Notes under the pieces: model-generated | The model's input: the letters and a program-made list of their open reading frames with translations, nothing else | Databases searched by the model: none | What the model was told of the DNA's origin: nothing | Shown: piece by piece, positions 16,405-26,316 of the stretch | Position numbering within the stretch: position 1 is the first letter of the stretch | Layout: each line of letters begins with the position of its first letter | Origin: Acidisoma sp965199065 | GTDB taxonomy: Bacteria > Pseudomonadota > Alphaproteobacteria > Acetobacterales > Acetobacteraceae | NCBI RefSeq assembly: GCF_965199065.1 | Contig: NZ_CBDAQN010000001.1 | Span: 1,240,001-1,304,000 of the forward strand | DNA length: 64,000 bases | Reading direction: 5' to 3' | Position numbers and translations under genes: made by a program

Positions 16405-17133
16405 ATGAAGCTACTCGTCATAAATCCCAATACCACCGCTTCCATGACCGCCAAGATCGGCGCCGCGGCCCGGTCCGTGGCCAGCCCTGGCACGCAGATC
16501 GAGGCTGTGAACCCGGCAATGGGTCCGGTGAGCATCGAAGGCTTCTACGACGAGGCGCTCTGTCTCCCCGGCCTTCTGACCGAGGTGGCGGCGGGTGAGC
16601 GACGCGGCGCCGACGCGATCGTCGTCGCCTGCTTCGACGACCCGGGCATCGACGCCGCGCGCTCGATCGCCTCGGTGCCCGTCCTCGGCATCTGCGAGGC
16701 GGCGATGCGGATGGCCTCGATGCTGGGGCACCGCTTCACCATCGTGACGACGCAGGCGATCTCCCTGCCCGCGATGGAGGGGCTCATCCGGCGCCACGGG
16801 ATGGAGGCATGCGGACGCGCGCGCGCCGCGGGCGTGCCGGTGCTGGCGCTCGAGGACCCGCTGAGCGGCGCGGTCGCAAAGGTCCGAACCGAAATCCACC
16901 GGGCCGTGACCGAGGACCGGGCCGAGTGCATCCTGCTCGGCTGCGCCGGAATGGCGGACTTAGCGCGCGACCTCACGGAGGAGATGGGGCTGCCGGTCAT
17001 CGACGGCGTGGCGGCGGCGGTCAAGCTTGCGGAGGCGGTGGTCGGGCTCGGGCTACGCACGTCCAAGGTTGGCGGCTACGCGCGTCCGGCGGCGAAGTCC
17101 TATACGGGCATATTGACGGCGTTCGCGCCCTGA
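16405..17133 (+). CDS. Aspartate/glutamate/hydantoin racemase family protein
   Basis: This 242-residue enzyme opens with KLLVINPNTTASMT, the hydantoin racemase signature. The two catalytic cysteines are present: Cys76 in VVACFDDPG and Cys180 in LLGCAGM. The TSKVGGYARPAAKSYTG C-terminus is also typical. Such enzymes racemise hydantoins or amino acids by a two-base mechanism without cofactor. Location 20 bp after the permease suggests it processes the imported compound or a derivative. Length is normal. Confidence 0.87.
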   Translation: MKLLVINPNTTASMTAKIGAAARSVASPGTQIEAVNPAMGPVSIEGFYDEALCLPGLLTEVAAGERRGADAIVVACFDDPGIDAARSIASVPVLGICEAAMRMASMLGHRFTIVTTQAISLPAMEGLIRRHGMEACGRARAAGVPVLALEDPLSGAVAKVRTEIHRAVTEDRAECILLGCAGMADLARDLTEEMGLPVIDGVAAAVKLAEAVVGLGLRTSKVGGYARPAAKSYTGILTAFAP

Positions 17134-17137
17134 GCAG

Positions 17138-17716
17138 CTAGCCAAGGGCGAGAGCAGCGCGGATTTCACGGCCGCGGCCACCCGCGTCCATCATCTCTGC
17201 CAGTTGCGGCCGGCGCTCGATCTGCAGCCGGTAGAGCCTGTAGGCGGCGCTCACCAATGTGCCGTCGCGGCCCAGCATCGCGTCGCCCAGTTCGAGAATG
17301 CGGAGATTGGGCCAGGCCTTCTCGCGAATGCCGTGAACCATGGCGAGGATCGTCTCGGCGGGCTCGCCGGGCAGCGCCTGGGCGAGGATCAGCACCATCG
17401 AGGCGGTGGAGCGGGAAATTCCCGCATGGCAATGGACGATGAGGTTGGCCTGCGGATCAGCCGCAAGGCTGCGGCCGAAGGCGAGAGTCGCCTCGACGTG
17501 CTCAGGCCCGGGCAGGATCATGCCGGGCGTCGGGTCGATGATGTCGTTGAAGCGCAGTTCGAGGCGGTCATGCTCGCCATACTCCCCGAAGGCTTCGGGG
17601 ACCGGATGATCCGGGTCGAGGATGGAGAGGACATGCGTGGCGCCGAGTGCTCCGTGCCCCTCCAACTCGTCGATGCCGCAGATGGTAATGCCGAAGGGCG
17701 GCGTGTCGGTGCTCAT
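17138..17716 (-). CDS. Dual-specificity/tyrosine phosphatase-like protein
   Basis: This 192-residue protein has the P-loop HCHAGISRST with catalytic Cys96 and Arg102, the CX5R signature of dual-specificity and tyrosine phosphatases. The preceding NDIIDPTPGM would hold a general-acid Asp. No signal peptide is seen, so it is cytosolic. Bacterial members are poorly characterised; substrate is unknown. The ATG at 17716 has GAGGC just upstream; a TTG five codons earlier is less likely. It converges on the racemase gene, only 4 bp apart. Confidence 0.8.
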   Translation of the reverse strand: MSTDTPPFGITICGIDELEGHGALGATHVLSILDPDHPVPEAFGEYGEHDRLELRFNDIIDPTPGMILPGPEHVEATLAFGRSLAADPQANLIVHCHAGISRSTASMVLILAQALPGEPAETILAMVHGIREKAWPNLRILELGDAMLGRDGTLVSAAYRLYRLQIERRPQLAEMMDAGGRGREIRAALALG

Positions 17717-17842
17717 GGTGCCTCTGTCCAAGCCTTGGCCCCTAATGTGGGGCGCACCGGTTGGCGCGCCAGTGCCAGGCTCCCCTGAGGTCGCAGCCGA
17801 TGGATTATGGTATCGTGGCGCTCCCCGGTCAGATCGGATCGC

Positions 17843-18535
17843 ATGCGCCTCCTTGCCATGGTCACCGCCGCGCTCGTCCTCCTGATCGTGCCGGCAGCGG
17901 CGAGAGCCGGATCACCGAGTTCGCCCGTGGATATGGCGACACCGCCATGGACGGCGCTCGGGCGCGTTCAGACTGAACTCGGCACCCGCTGCACCGGCTT
18001 CCTCATCAGCCCCCGCGTCGTGATGACGGCCGCGCACTGTCTGTTCCGCCATGTCACCGGACGATACGTGCAGCCGAGCTCCGTCCACTTCCTGTGGCGC
18101 TACGACATGGGCGCCTATGCCGACCACGCCCGCGTCGTCGCGTTTGCCATCGCACCGGGCTACGACCCGCTCCACGAATTGCACACGCTCGGCCTCGACC
18201 GCGCCTTTCTGACGCTCGACCACACAGTCGGCGACCTTGGCGATGACGTGCGTTTTGCTCCTGCCACCCCGAGGATCGGCGCGCCGCTGCTGCTTGGCGG
18301 CTACAACCGCGACCATGACGAGGTGCTGGAGGCGGATAGCTGCCGGTTGCGTGGCTTCGCCGTGGATCATGGCGGACACCGGTTGCTCGTCCATGACTGC
18401 TATGGCGAACCTGGCACCAGCGGCGCGGCGCTGTTCTCCCGGGCGCCGAGCGGCGACTGGGACGTCGTTGGGCTGGAAGTGGCCGTGACCGGACCTTCCG
18501 GCCGCATCGGCCTCGCCGAGCCGCTTGCGAACTAG
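17843..18535 (+). CDS. Secreted trypsin-like serine protease
   Basis: A signal peptide (about residues 1-22, ending AARAG) is followed by a chymotrypsin-fold protease. The triad reads His65 in TAAHC, Asp119 in LDRAFLTL and Ser193 in GEPGTSGAAL. The usual GDSGGP is GTSGAA here, as in V8-like enzymes, so activity is plausible but specificity differs. The product has 230 residues. ATG 17843 places the signal correctly; an upstream ATG at 17807 would add 12 residues and lacks a ribosome site. Probably periplasmic or extracellular. Confidence 0.85.
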   Translation: MRLLAMVTAALVLLIVPAAARAGSPSSPVDMATPPWTALGRVQTELGTRCTGFLISPRVVMTAAHCLFRHVTGRYVQPSSVHFLWRYDMGAYADHARVVAFAIAPGYDPLHELHTLGLDRAFLTLDHTVGDLGDDVRFAPATPRIGAPLLLGGYNRDHDEVLEADSCRLRGFAVDHGGHRLLVHDCYGEPGTSGAALFSRAPSGDWDVVGLEVAVTGPSGRIGLAEPLAN

Positions 18536-18555
18536 ACCCGTCGCCTCTGTTCAAA

Positions 18556-18584
18556 TTCGCCGCCCCCTGCGTTCTGTCTATATA
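18556..18584 (+). promoter_or_regulatory. Possible promoter for the sarcosine oxidase operon
   Basis: TATATA at 18579-18584 stands out in GC-rich DNA about 50 bp before the soxB ATG. TTCGCC at 18556-18561 lies 17 bp upstream but is a poor -35. The -10 is the main support. Confidence 0.3.
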
Positions 18585-18633
18585 AGGGGTTTTCGCGCAC
18601 CACTCGTCGAACTCGCACAGCCACGGACGGTCC

Positions 18634-19886
18634 ATGGAACGCTTCTCCGGCCTCGCTTTGCTTCGTCACGCCTTTGGCGGCCACCAGGGCTGGAAACCCT
18701 TCTGGCGCGAGCCCGAACCCAAGCCCGCCTACGATGCGTCATCGTCGGCGGCGGCGGGCATGGCATGGGCGCCGCCTACTACCTCGCGAAGGAGCACGGG
18801 CTGCGGAACATCGCGGTGCTCGAAAAGGGCTGGCTCGGCGGCGGCAATACCGGCCGCAACACCACCATCATCCGCTCCAACTACCTCTTCCCGGAGAGCG
18901 CCGCGCTCTACAACCACTCGGTCAAGCTCTGGGAAACGCTGTCGGAGACGCTGAACTACAACACCATGTTCTCGCAGCGCGGCGTGCTCATGCTCGCCCA
19001 TACGGTGCATGACGTGCAGACCTTCAAGCGCCACGTCCACGCCAACCGTGCGGCAGGCGTCGACAACGAGTGGCTCAGTGCCGCCGAGTGCAAGGCCTTC
19101 TGCCCGCCGCTGAACATTTCCGCCAATATCCGCTACCCGGTCCTCGGCGGGGCGCTGCAACGGCGCGGCGGCACGGCGCGGCACGACGCCGTCGTCTGGG
19201 GCTACGCGCGGGCGGCCGATGCGATGGGCGTCGACATCATCCAGAACTGCGCCGTGACGGGCATCCGGCGTGATGCCGCCGGCGCCGTGGAGGGCGTGGA
19301 AACCGAGCGCGGCTTCATCCGCGCGCCAAAGGTCGGCGTGTCGGCGGCAGGCAATACGAGCGTGGTGATGGGCATGGCGGGGCTGCGCATGCCGCTGGAA
19401 AGCTTCCCGCTGCAGGCCCTGGTGTCGGAACCGGTCAAGCCGGACTTCCCCTGCGTCGTCATGTCCAACACCATCCACGCCTACATCAGCCAGTCCGACA
19501 AGGGCGAGATGGTCATCGGCGCCGGAACCGACGCCTATACGAGCTACACCCAACGCGGCGCGCTCCATGTGACGAGCCATACGCTCGACGCCATCTGCGA
19601 GCTGGTGCCGATGTACCGGCGGCTGCGGATGCTGCGGAACTGGGGCGGCATCGTCGACACGACGCCCGACCGCTCGCCCATCATCGCCAAGACGCCGGTG
19701 CAGGGCCTCTACGTGAATTGCGGCTGGGGCACCGGCGGCTTCAAAGCGACGCCGGGCTCGGCGCATCTGTTCGCCCATACCATCGCCCGCGACGAGCCGC
19801 ACCCGATCAACGCGCCCTTCAGCCTCGAACGCTTCACCACCGGACGCTTCATCGACGAGGCCGCCGCCGCGGCCGTCGCGCATTAG
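18634..19886 (+). pseudogene. soxB: Sarcosine oxidase subunit beta, broken by a 1-nt frameshift
   Basis: SoxB carries FAD and FMN and oxidises sarcosine to glycine. The expected start, MERFSGLALLRHAFGGHQ, reads from the ATG at 18634 as far as PKPAYDA. The FAD-binding VIVGGGGHGMGAAYYLAKEHG then continues in another frame. The junction at 18736-18738 reads GATGCGTCATC where GATGCCGTCATC is expected, so one C is missing. After the break the reading frame is intact to 19886 with all expected subunit-beta segments. The main frame also runs back to 18525 but encodes nonsense there. Either a sequencing error or a fresh inactivation; the rest of the gene shows no decay. Confidence 0.88.
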
Positions 19887-19898
19887 GCAGTCAGAGAC

Positions 19899-20177
19899 AT
19901 GCTCCTCATCCCCTGCCCCTTCTGCGGCCCGCGACCCGAACTCGAGTTCCGCTACGGCGGGCAGGCGCATATCGCACGACCGGAGAACCCGGCGGCGCTG
20001 ACCGACGAAGCCTGGGCCGAGTTCCTGTATCTCCGCGACAACACGAAGGGGGTGCACGCTGAGCGCTGGCGGCACATCCACGGCTGCGCGCGCTTCTTCA
20101 ACATGCTGCGCGACACGACGACGGACCGGATCGTGACCACCTATAAGTCAGGCGAACCGCGACCAGAGGCTGTATGA
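19899..20177 (+). CDS. soxD: Sarcosine oxidase subunit delta
   Basis: This 92-residue protein begins MLLIPCPFCGPRPELEFRYG, with the CPFCG zinc-binding motif of SoxD; further ligands come from the IHGCARFF region. Delta is the small structural subunit of the heterotetrameric enzyme. It lies 12 bp after soxB and 1 bp before soxA. Length is normal and nothing is unusual. Confidence 0.95.
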   Translation: MLLIPCPFCGPRPELEFRYGGQAHIARPENPAALTDEAWAEFLYLRDNTKGVHAERWRHIHGCARFFNMLRDTTTDRIVTTYKSGEPRPEAV

Positions 20178-20178
20178 A

Positions 20179-23100
20179 ATGCCGGATTCCCTGACCACGA
20201 CTCTCGAGCCGCCCGTCGCTACCGCCACGAACCGCGAGCCGTTCCGGACCGCGACCGGCGGCCGCATCGACCGCAGCCGCGCCCTTACCTTCCGCTTCGA
20301 TGGCCGGAGCTACACCGGGGTGCAGGGCGATACGCTCGCCTCGGCGCTGCTGGCGAACGGCGTCCACCTCGTCGGGAGGTCGTTCAAGTATCACCGGCCT
20401 CGCGGCATCATGACGGCGGGCTCGGACGAGCCGAACGCGCTGGTGACGGTGCGGCGGGATGCGGCGCGGACGACACCGAACCTGCGCGCCACCCAGGTGG
20501 AGCTGTACGAGGGGCTGGACGCGATCAGCCAGAACCGCTTTCCGTCGCTCGGCTTCGATGTCGGCGGTATCAACGACCGCTTCTCGGCGCTGCTCCCCGC
20601 CGGCTTCTACTACAAGACCTTCATGTGGCCGCGCGGCTTCTGGGACCGCGTCTACGAGCCAGTGATCCGGCGCGCGGCAGGCCTCGGGCGAGTGCCGACC
20701 GCGCCCGACCCCGACCGCTACCTGCAACGCCATGCCCATTGCGACGTGCTTGTCGTCGGCGCGGGGCCGGCGGGACTGGCTGCCGCCCTCGCCGCCGCCG
20801 AAGCGAACTGCCGCGTCATCCTCTGCGACGAACAGGCCGAGATGGGCGGCTCGCTGCTGGCCGATACCGCGTCCACCATCGCGGGACGCCCTGCCCGCAT
20901 CTGGGTCTCCGAGGCGCTGGCCGAACTCGCCACCCACGAGCGGGTGACGCTGCTGCCGCGCACGACCGCGTTCGGCTACTTCCCGCACAACCATATCGGG
21001 CTCGTCGAGCGGGTGACGGACCATCAGGCGGCGCCCGACACGGACCTCCCAAGGGAGCGGCTGTGGCAGGTGCGGGCACGCGAGGTGGTGCTCGCGGCGG
21101 GGGCGATGGAGCGGCCGCTGACCTTCCCCGAGAACGACCGCCCAGGGATCATGCTGGCGGACGCCGCCCATACCTACATCACGCGGTATGGCGTGAAGCC
21201 GGGCAGCCGCGCCGTGATCGTCGCCGCCAACGATAGCGGCTACCGCAGCGCGCTGGCCCTCGCCGAGGAAGGGGTCGAGATCGCGGCCATCGCCGATGTC
21301 CGGCGGCAGCCGAGCGGCCCCTGGTTCGCGGCGGCGCGTAAAGCCGGGCTGCCGGTACACACTGGCATGACCGTCGCCGGCACCTCCGGCAGGTTGCGCG
21401 TCGATGGCGTGTCGCTCGCGGCGGTGGACGCCGGGGGCGTGGTCGGCAGCACGGAGGATCACGCCTGCGACCTGCTGCTGATGGCGGGCGGCTGGACGCC
21501 GACGGTGCACCTGTTCTCGCAGTCGCTCGGCAAACTGCGCTTCGACGAGGCTTTGCAGGCCTACGTGCCGGACGTCGCCGCCCAACATATCCGCGTAGCG
21601 GGTGGATCGAACGGGGAGTATGGGCTGGCGGAGGCGCTGGCCGGCGGCCATCGCGCCGGTGCGGAAGCGGCCGGGGCCACGGAGGCGCCCTCCCGCGTTT
21701 ACGTCACGGTCTCGCCGGAAGCCGACGTGTCGAGCGTGCTGGGCACGCTACCCTATGCGCGGGACCCGTCACGCGTGCGGGCCTTCGTCGATTTCCAGAA
21801 CGACAGCACGGCGAAGGACCTCAAGCTCGCGGTGAGCGAAGGCTTCCGCTCGGTCGAGCACGCAAAGCGCTACACGACGACGGGCATGGCGACCGACCAG
21901 GGCAAGACGAGCAACATGCCGATGCTCGGCGTGCTGTCGCAGGCGCAGGGGAAGTCCATCCCCGAGGTCGGCTTCACCACCTTCCGGCCGCCGTTCACGC
22001 CAACGACCTTCGGCATCTTCGCGGGTGCCGCGCGCGGCGAGTTGTTCGACCCCGCCCGGCGCACGCCGATCCATCCCTGGGCCGAGGCGCACGGCGCGGT
22101 GTTCGAGGATGTCAGCCTGTGGAAACGCGCCCGCTACTTCCCGCATGGTGGCGAGGACATGCACGCCGCCGTCGCCCGGGAATGCCTCGCCGTGCGGAAC
22201 GCGGTGGGGATTTTCGACGCGAGCACGCTCGGCAAGATCGAGGTCGTCGGACCCGATGCGGCCGAGTTCATGAACCGCATGTACATCAACCCGTGGACCA
22301 AGCTCGGCGTCGGGCGCTGCCGCTACGGCGTGATGCTGCGCGAGGACGGGTTCGTGCTGGATGACGGCGTGGTGGGACGCCTCGCGCCCGACCGCTTCCA
22401 TGTCACGACAACCACCGGCGGCGCGGCCTCGGTACTGAACATGATGGAGGACTACCTCCAGACGGAATGGTCCGACCTGCAGGTCTGGCTGACCTCGGTG
22501 ACAGAGCAATGGGCGGTCATCGCCGTGCAGGGGCCGCGCGCGCGCGAGGTGCTGGCGCCGCTGGTGGAGGGGATCGATCTGTCACCGACGGCGCTGCCTC
22601 ATATGGCGCTGGCCGAGGGCCGCATCTGCGGCGTGAGGACGCGGCTGTTCCGGGTGAGCTTCACGGGCGAACTCGGTTTCGAGGTCAACGTGCCGGCGGG
22701 TGAAGGCGAGCCGCGTGTGGGACGCGATCTACGCGGCGGGTCAGCCGCATGGGATCACGCCCTACGGCACCGAGACGATGCACGTGCTCCGCGCCGAGAA
22801 GGGCTTCATCATCGTGGGCCAGGAAACCGACGGCACGGCGACGCCGGACGATGTGGGCCTCGGCTGGGCGATCGGAAAGGCGAAGCCGGATTTCGTCGGC
22901 AAGCGCTCGTTGACGCGCTCGGGCATGATGGACCCGACGCGCAAGCAACTGGTGGGCCTGCTCAGCCTGGATCGCAGCACCGTGCTGGAGGAAGGCGCGC
23001 AGATCGTCGCGGGCAGGAGCATGGAGCCGCCGCTGACGGCGATCGGGCATGTCACCTCCTCGTATCAGAGCGCCGTGCTGGAGCATCCGATTGCACTGGC

Positions 23101-23245
23101 CATGCTGTCGGCGGGACGCAGCCGGATGGGAGAGACGCTCTATGTGCCGATGCCGCGCGGGTTCCGGGGCACCGTCGCGCCTCTCGCAGTGAAGGTCGTG
23201 CCACCTGTCTTCTACGACCCGGAAGGAACGCGCCTCGATGTCTGA
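20179..23245 (+). pseudogene. soxA: Sarcosine oxidase subunit alpha, broken by a 1-nt frameshift
   Basis: SoxA (about 1000 residues) binds NAD and holds the tetrahydrofolate-dependent aminomethyltransferase-like half that turns the C1 unit into methylene-THF. The N-terminal part (RSFKYHRPRGIM, VGAGPAGLAAALAAA) and the T-protein-like domain (about residue 600 on) read from 20179 to about 22703. There GGTGAAGGCGAGC appears where GGTGAGGCGAGC is expected, one extra A. The true C-terminus, SRVWDAIYAAGQPHGI onward, continues in the next frame to a TGA at 23245. Both halves are otherwise well preserved. The stop overlaps the soxG start by 8 bp, as in intact operons. Confidence 0.88.
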
Positions 23246-23777
23246 CGTGATGGACGCGACGATCGGTGCGGATGGCGTTAGCCTGGAGACGCTGCCGCCG
23301 TTCGGCCGCTTCATCTTTCGCGGCCCGGAGGGTGCGGTTCAGGCGATGAGCGAGGCCTTCGGCATCTCCCTGCCGCGCGAGGCCTGCCGTTCCACGATGG
23401 CCGCAGACCGCGCGGCGCTGTGGCTCGGCCCGGACGAGTGGCTTCTGCTCGCCCCTGCGGCGGGGCTGGAGAGCATCGACGCCGAAGCGGAGGACCGGAT
23501 TTCCCAGCTGCCGCACAGCATGGTGGACGTGTCCGACCGGCAGGTGGGTCTGCGGCTGTCGGGGCGGCGGGCGGCGACGGTCCTCTCGGGCGGCGTTCCG
23601 CTGGACCTCGACCCCTCGGCGTTTCCGGTCGGCATGTGCACGCGCACGGTGCTGGCGAAGGCCGAGATCGTGCTGTGGCGGGCGGCGCCCGAGAGTTTCC
23701 ACATCGAGGTGTGGCGCAGCTTCGCGCCGTATGTTCATGGCTTCCTGCGCGAGCACATGCGGGAGTTCGGGAATTGA
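23238..23777 (+). CDS. soxG: Sarcosine oxidase subunit gamma
   Basis: This 179-residue protein has the WLGPDEWLLL and MVDVSDRQVGLRLSG segments of SoxG, distantly related to the GcvT fold. Its ATG lies inside the soxA stop region, so translation is probably coupled. The C-terminal SFAPYVHGFLREHMREF is typical. It is intact, unlike soxB and soxA, which argues against long-standing decay of the operon. Confidence 0.92.
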   Translation: MSDVMDATIGADGVSLETLPPFGRFIFRGPEGAVQAMSEAFGISLPREACRSTMAADRAALWLGPDEWLLLAPAAGLESIDAEAEDRISQLPHSMVDVSDRQVGLRLSGRRAATVLSGGVPLDLDPSAFPVGMCTRTVLAKAEIVLWRAAPESFHIEVWRSFAPYVHGFLREHMREFGN

Positions 23778-23784
23778 AATTTTT

Positions 23785-23806
23785 GCTTCTTTTTTTAAAA
23801 AGAAGC
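23785..23806. terminator. AT-rich perfect hairpin between soxG and sdaA
   Basis: GCTTCTTTTT at 23785-23794 pairs perfectly with AAAAAGAAGC at 23797-23806 across a 2-nt loop, 10 bp. It is strikingly AT-rich against its surroundings and begins 8 bp after the soxG stop. A T-run precedes rather than follows it on the plus strand, so it is not a textbook intrinsic terminator. Confidence 0.45.
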
Positions 23807-23813
23807 GCTGACC

Positions 23814-25169
23814 TTGATTAGCGTTTTCGAGTTGTTCAAGATTGGCATTGGCCCTTCGTCCTCTCACACCGTCGGGCCGATGAAGGCGGCGGCCGCCTTC
23901 GCGTCTTCCTTGACGGCGCAACCCGCTCGCATCCGCGTGGACCTGCTGGGTTCCCTTGCCTGGACCGGCCGTGGCCACGCGACCGACACGGCGGTGATGC
24001 TGGGGCTCGCCGGTGAGCGCCCGGACAGCGTGACGGCGGAGGCCGCGCGCCGCATCATCGACGACGCTCGCGGCGCGCATCGCCTGCCTGTCGGGCGCGG
24101 CATGATCGTGTTTGATCCGGCAACGGACATCGTCTTCGACACGGCGGCGGCGACGCCCGTCCACCCCAATACGCTGGTGTTCACCGTGCTTGGCGCGGAC
24201 GGTGCTGAGATCGTGTCGGAGCGATGGTGCTCGGTCGGCGGTGGTTTTGTGGCGAAAGAGGCCGATGTCGGCGTGCCCCTGCCGGGGACCGACGACCCCC
24301 TGCCCTACGCGTTCCGGAACGGCGGCGAGATGCTGCGGCTCGGCGAGCTTTCGGGCCTCTCGGTCGCCGGGATGATGTGGGAAAACGAGCGCGTGCTGCG
24401 GCCGCAAGCCGAGATCGAGCGGCGGCTGGACGAGATCATCGCCGTGATGATGGATTGCATCGACCGCGGCATCGCGGGCGAAGGCGAGTTGCCGGGCGGG
24501 CTGAAGGTGCGCCGGCGTGCGCGGGCCCTGCTGGCGCGGATGGAGACGGCGGGCGCCCGGAACGACCCGCTGCCGCACACGCTGCTCGACCGGGTGAGCC
24601 TCCACGCGATCGCGGTGAACGAGGAGAACGCCGCGGGTGGCCGGGTGGTGACGGCGCCGACGAACGGGGCGGCGGGCGTGGTGCCGGCGGTGCTGCGCCA
24701 CTACCGCGACGACTGTCCGGGCGCGAGCCTGGAGGGGATGCGGGATTTCCTGCTGACGGCGGCGGCGATCGGGGCGTTGTTCAAGATCAACGCGTCGATT
24801 TCGGGCGCCGAGATGGGATGCCAGGGCGAGGTCGGCGTCGCCTGCTCGATGGCGGCGGCGGGGTTGACGGCAGCGCTCGGCGGCACGATCGCGCAGGTGG
24901 AGAATGCGGCTGAGATCGGGATGGAGCATCACCTCGGAATGACCTGCGACCCGGTGGGCGGTCTCGTGCAGATCCCCTGCATCGAGCGCAACGCGTTCGG
25001 GGCGATCAAGGCGATCAACGCGGCGTCGTTGTCACTGCATGGGGACGGCACGCATCGCGTGTCTCTCGATCAGGTGATCGCGACCATGCGTCAGACCGGG
25101 CAAGATATGCAGTCGAAATACAAGGAAACGTCGCTGGGCGGGCTGGCGGTGAACTTTACAGAGTGCTGA
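23814..25169 (+). CDS. sdaA: L-serine ammonia-lyase (single-chain, iron-sulfur)
   Basis: The enzyme deaminates L-serine to pyruvate using a 4Fe-4S cluster. It has the SSSHTVGPM signature of the beta domain near residues 15-23 and the alpha-domain segments VTAPTNGAAGVVPAVL, EMGCQGEVGVACSMAA and MTCDPVGGLVQIPC, which hold the cluster cysteines. Length 451 is normal. The start is TTG at 23814 giving the conserved MISVFELFKIGIGPS; no better start exists. Its place after soxBDAG fits glycine-serine catabolism from sarcosine. Confidence 0.94.
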   Translation: MISVFELFKIGIGPSSSHTVGPMKAAAAFASSLTAQPARIRVDLLGSLAWTGRGHATDTAVMLGLAGERPDSVTAEAARRIIDDARGAHRLPVGRGMIVFDPATDIVFDTAAATPVHPNTLVFTVLGADGAEIVSERWCSVGGGFVAKEADVGVPLPGTDDPLPYAFRNGGEMLRLGELSGLSVAGMMWENERVLRPQAEIERRLDEIIAVMMDCIDRGIAGEGELPGGLKVRRRARALLARMETAGARNDPLPHTLLDRVSLHAIAVNEENAAGGRVVTAPTNGAAGVVPAVLRHYRDDCPGASLEGMRDFLLTAAAIGALFKINASISGAEMGCQGEVGVACSMAAAGLTAALGGTIAQVENAAEIGMEHHLGMTCDPVGGLVQIPCIERNAFGAIKAINAASLSLHGDGTHRVSLDQVIATMRQTGQDMQSKYKETSLGGLAVNFTEC

Positions 25170-25176
25170 GGGGAAC

Positions 25177-26316
25177 ATGGTCTCGCCCTACACGATCGAC
25201 ATACCCGACGAACGGCTTGCGGCCATCATGGCGAAGGTCGAGGCCTATGATTGGAGCCAGCTGCCCGATGCAGGTGGTTGGACCTCGGGGGTCGGCATCG
25301 ACGACCTCAAGCGTCTCGTCACCTACTGGCGGAGCACCTACGACTGGCGCGCGGTCGAGCGACGCCTCAACCAGCTCCCCAACTTCATGGCCGATGTCGA
25401 GGGTGAGCGTATCCACTTCATCCATTTTCGCGGTGACGGCTCAAAGCCGCCGCTTCTGCTTCTCCATGGCTGGCCGGGCTCGTATCTCGAATTTGAAAAG
25501 CTTGTTGGTCCACTCGCGGCGGATGGGCACGATGTCATCGTCCCCTCGCTGCCGGGTTTTGCCTTCTCCAAGCCGATCACCGGCATCATCGGCCCGCGCC
25601 GGGCGGCGGATCTCATGCACGGGCTGATGGTGCAGTTGTTCGGGCAACGCCGATACATCGTGCAGGGCGGTGACTGGGGCTCGGGGATCGCCGGCTGGAT
25701 GGCCCACAGCCAGCCCGACGCCTTGCTCGGCATCCACGTCAACATGGTCAATCTGATGGCGGAAGACGCCACTCCCACGACCGACGAAGAGAAGGACTTC
25801 CTCGCCAAGCGGACGGCCACGCTCGAGTTGGAGGGCGGATACAGTCATGAGCAGGGAACCCGCCCTCAGACGCTGGGCGTCGCCATGGCCGACAGTCCGG
25901 TGGGCGCCGCCGGTTGGATACTCGAAAAGTTCGGCATGTGGGCGGACCTGCCAAAGACCGCCGACGGCAGCCCGGACATCTGGAGCAAATTCTCCGAGGA
26001 GGAGCTGCTCACGAACATCATGCTGTATGTCGCGCCGTCTTCCGTTGTGACGGCAACCTGGATCTACCGCGGCAGGCGTCTGGAGGGCACGCAGACCTTT
26101 CCCGCCGGCACGCGCATCCGGGTGCCGACCGGTGTCGCGGCCTTCCCCGATCCCGTGTTCAGGCCGCCGCCGCGTTCGCTCGCCGAAAAGACCTACAGCA
26201 TCGTGCATTGGAGCGAGCCGTCCGCCGGTGGGCACTTCGCCGCGATGGAGCAACCGGCGCTGATGCTCGCCGACCTGCGCGCCTTCGTCTCCATTGTCGG
26301 GAGAGAGCCGCACTGA
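25177..26316 (+). CDS. Epoxide hydrolase family alpha/beta hydrolase
   Basis: This 379-residue protein has an N-terminal EHN domain (about residues 4-105), then an alpha/beta hydrolase core. The oxyanion motif HGWPGS is at 97-102, the nucleophile Asp166 is in QGGDWGSG, and the catalytic His is in GGHFAAME near 356. These mark it as a microsomal-type epoxide hydrolase that opens epoxides to diols. GAGGGG lies 4 nt before the ATG, and the stop overlaps the next gene. Natural substrate unknown. Confidence 0.9.
   Translation: MVSPYTIDIPDERLAAIMAKVEAYDWSQLPDAGGWTSGVGIDDLKRLVTYWRSTYDWRAVERRLNQLPNFMADVEGERIHFIHFRGDGSKPPLLLLHGWPGSYLEFEKLVGPLAADGHDVIVPSLPGFAFSKPITGIIGPRRAADLMHGLMVQLFGQRRYIVQGGDWGSGIAGWMAHSQPDALLGIHVNMVNLMAEDATPTTDEEKDFLAKRTATLELEGGYSHEQGTRPQTLGVAMADSPVGAAGWILEKFGMWADLPKTADGSPDIWSKFSEEELLTNIMLYVAPSSVVTATWIYRGRRLEGTQTFPAGTRIRVPTGVAAFPDPVFRPPPRSLAEKTYSIVHWSEPSAGGHFAAMEQPALMLADLRAFVSIVGREPH

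Noticed and set aside
18525..18735. Longer upstream start for soxB in the main frame
   Set aside because: The residues are unrelated to SoxB, while the correct N-terminus is found in another frame, so this is an artefact of the frameshift.
18730..18745. Programmed ribosomal frameshift in soxB
   Set aside because: No slippery heptamer or downstream pseudoknot is apparent, and SoxB is not known to use frameshifting.
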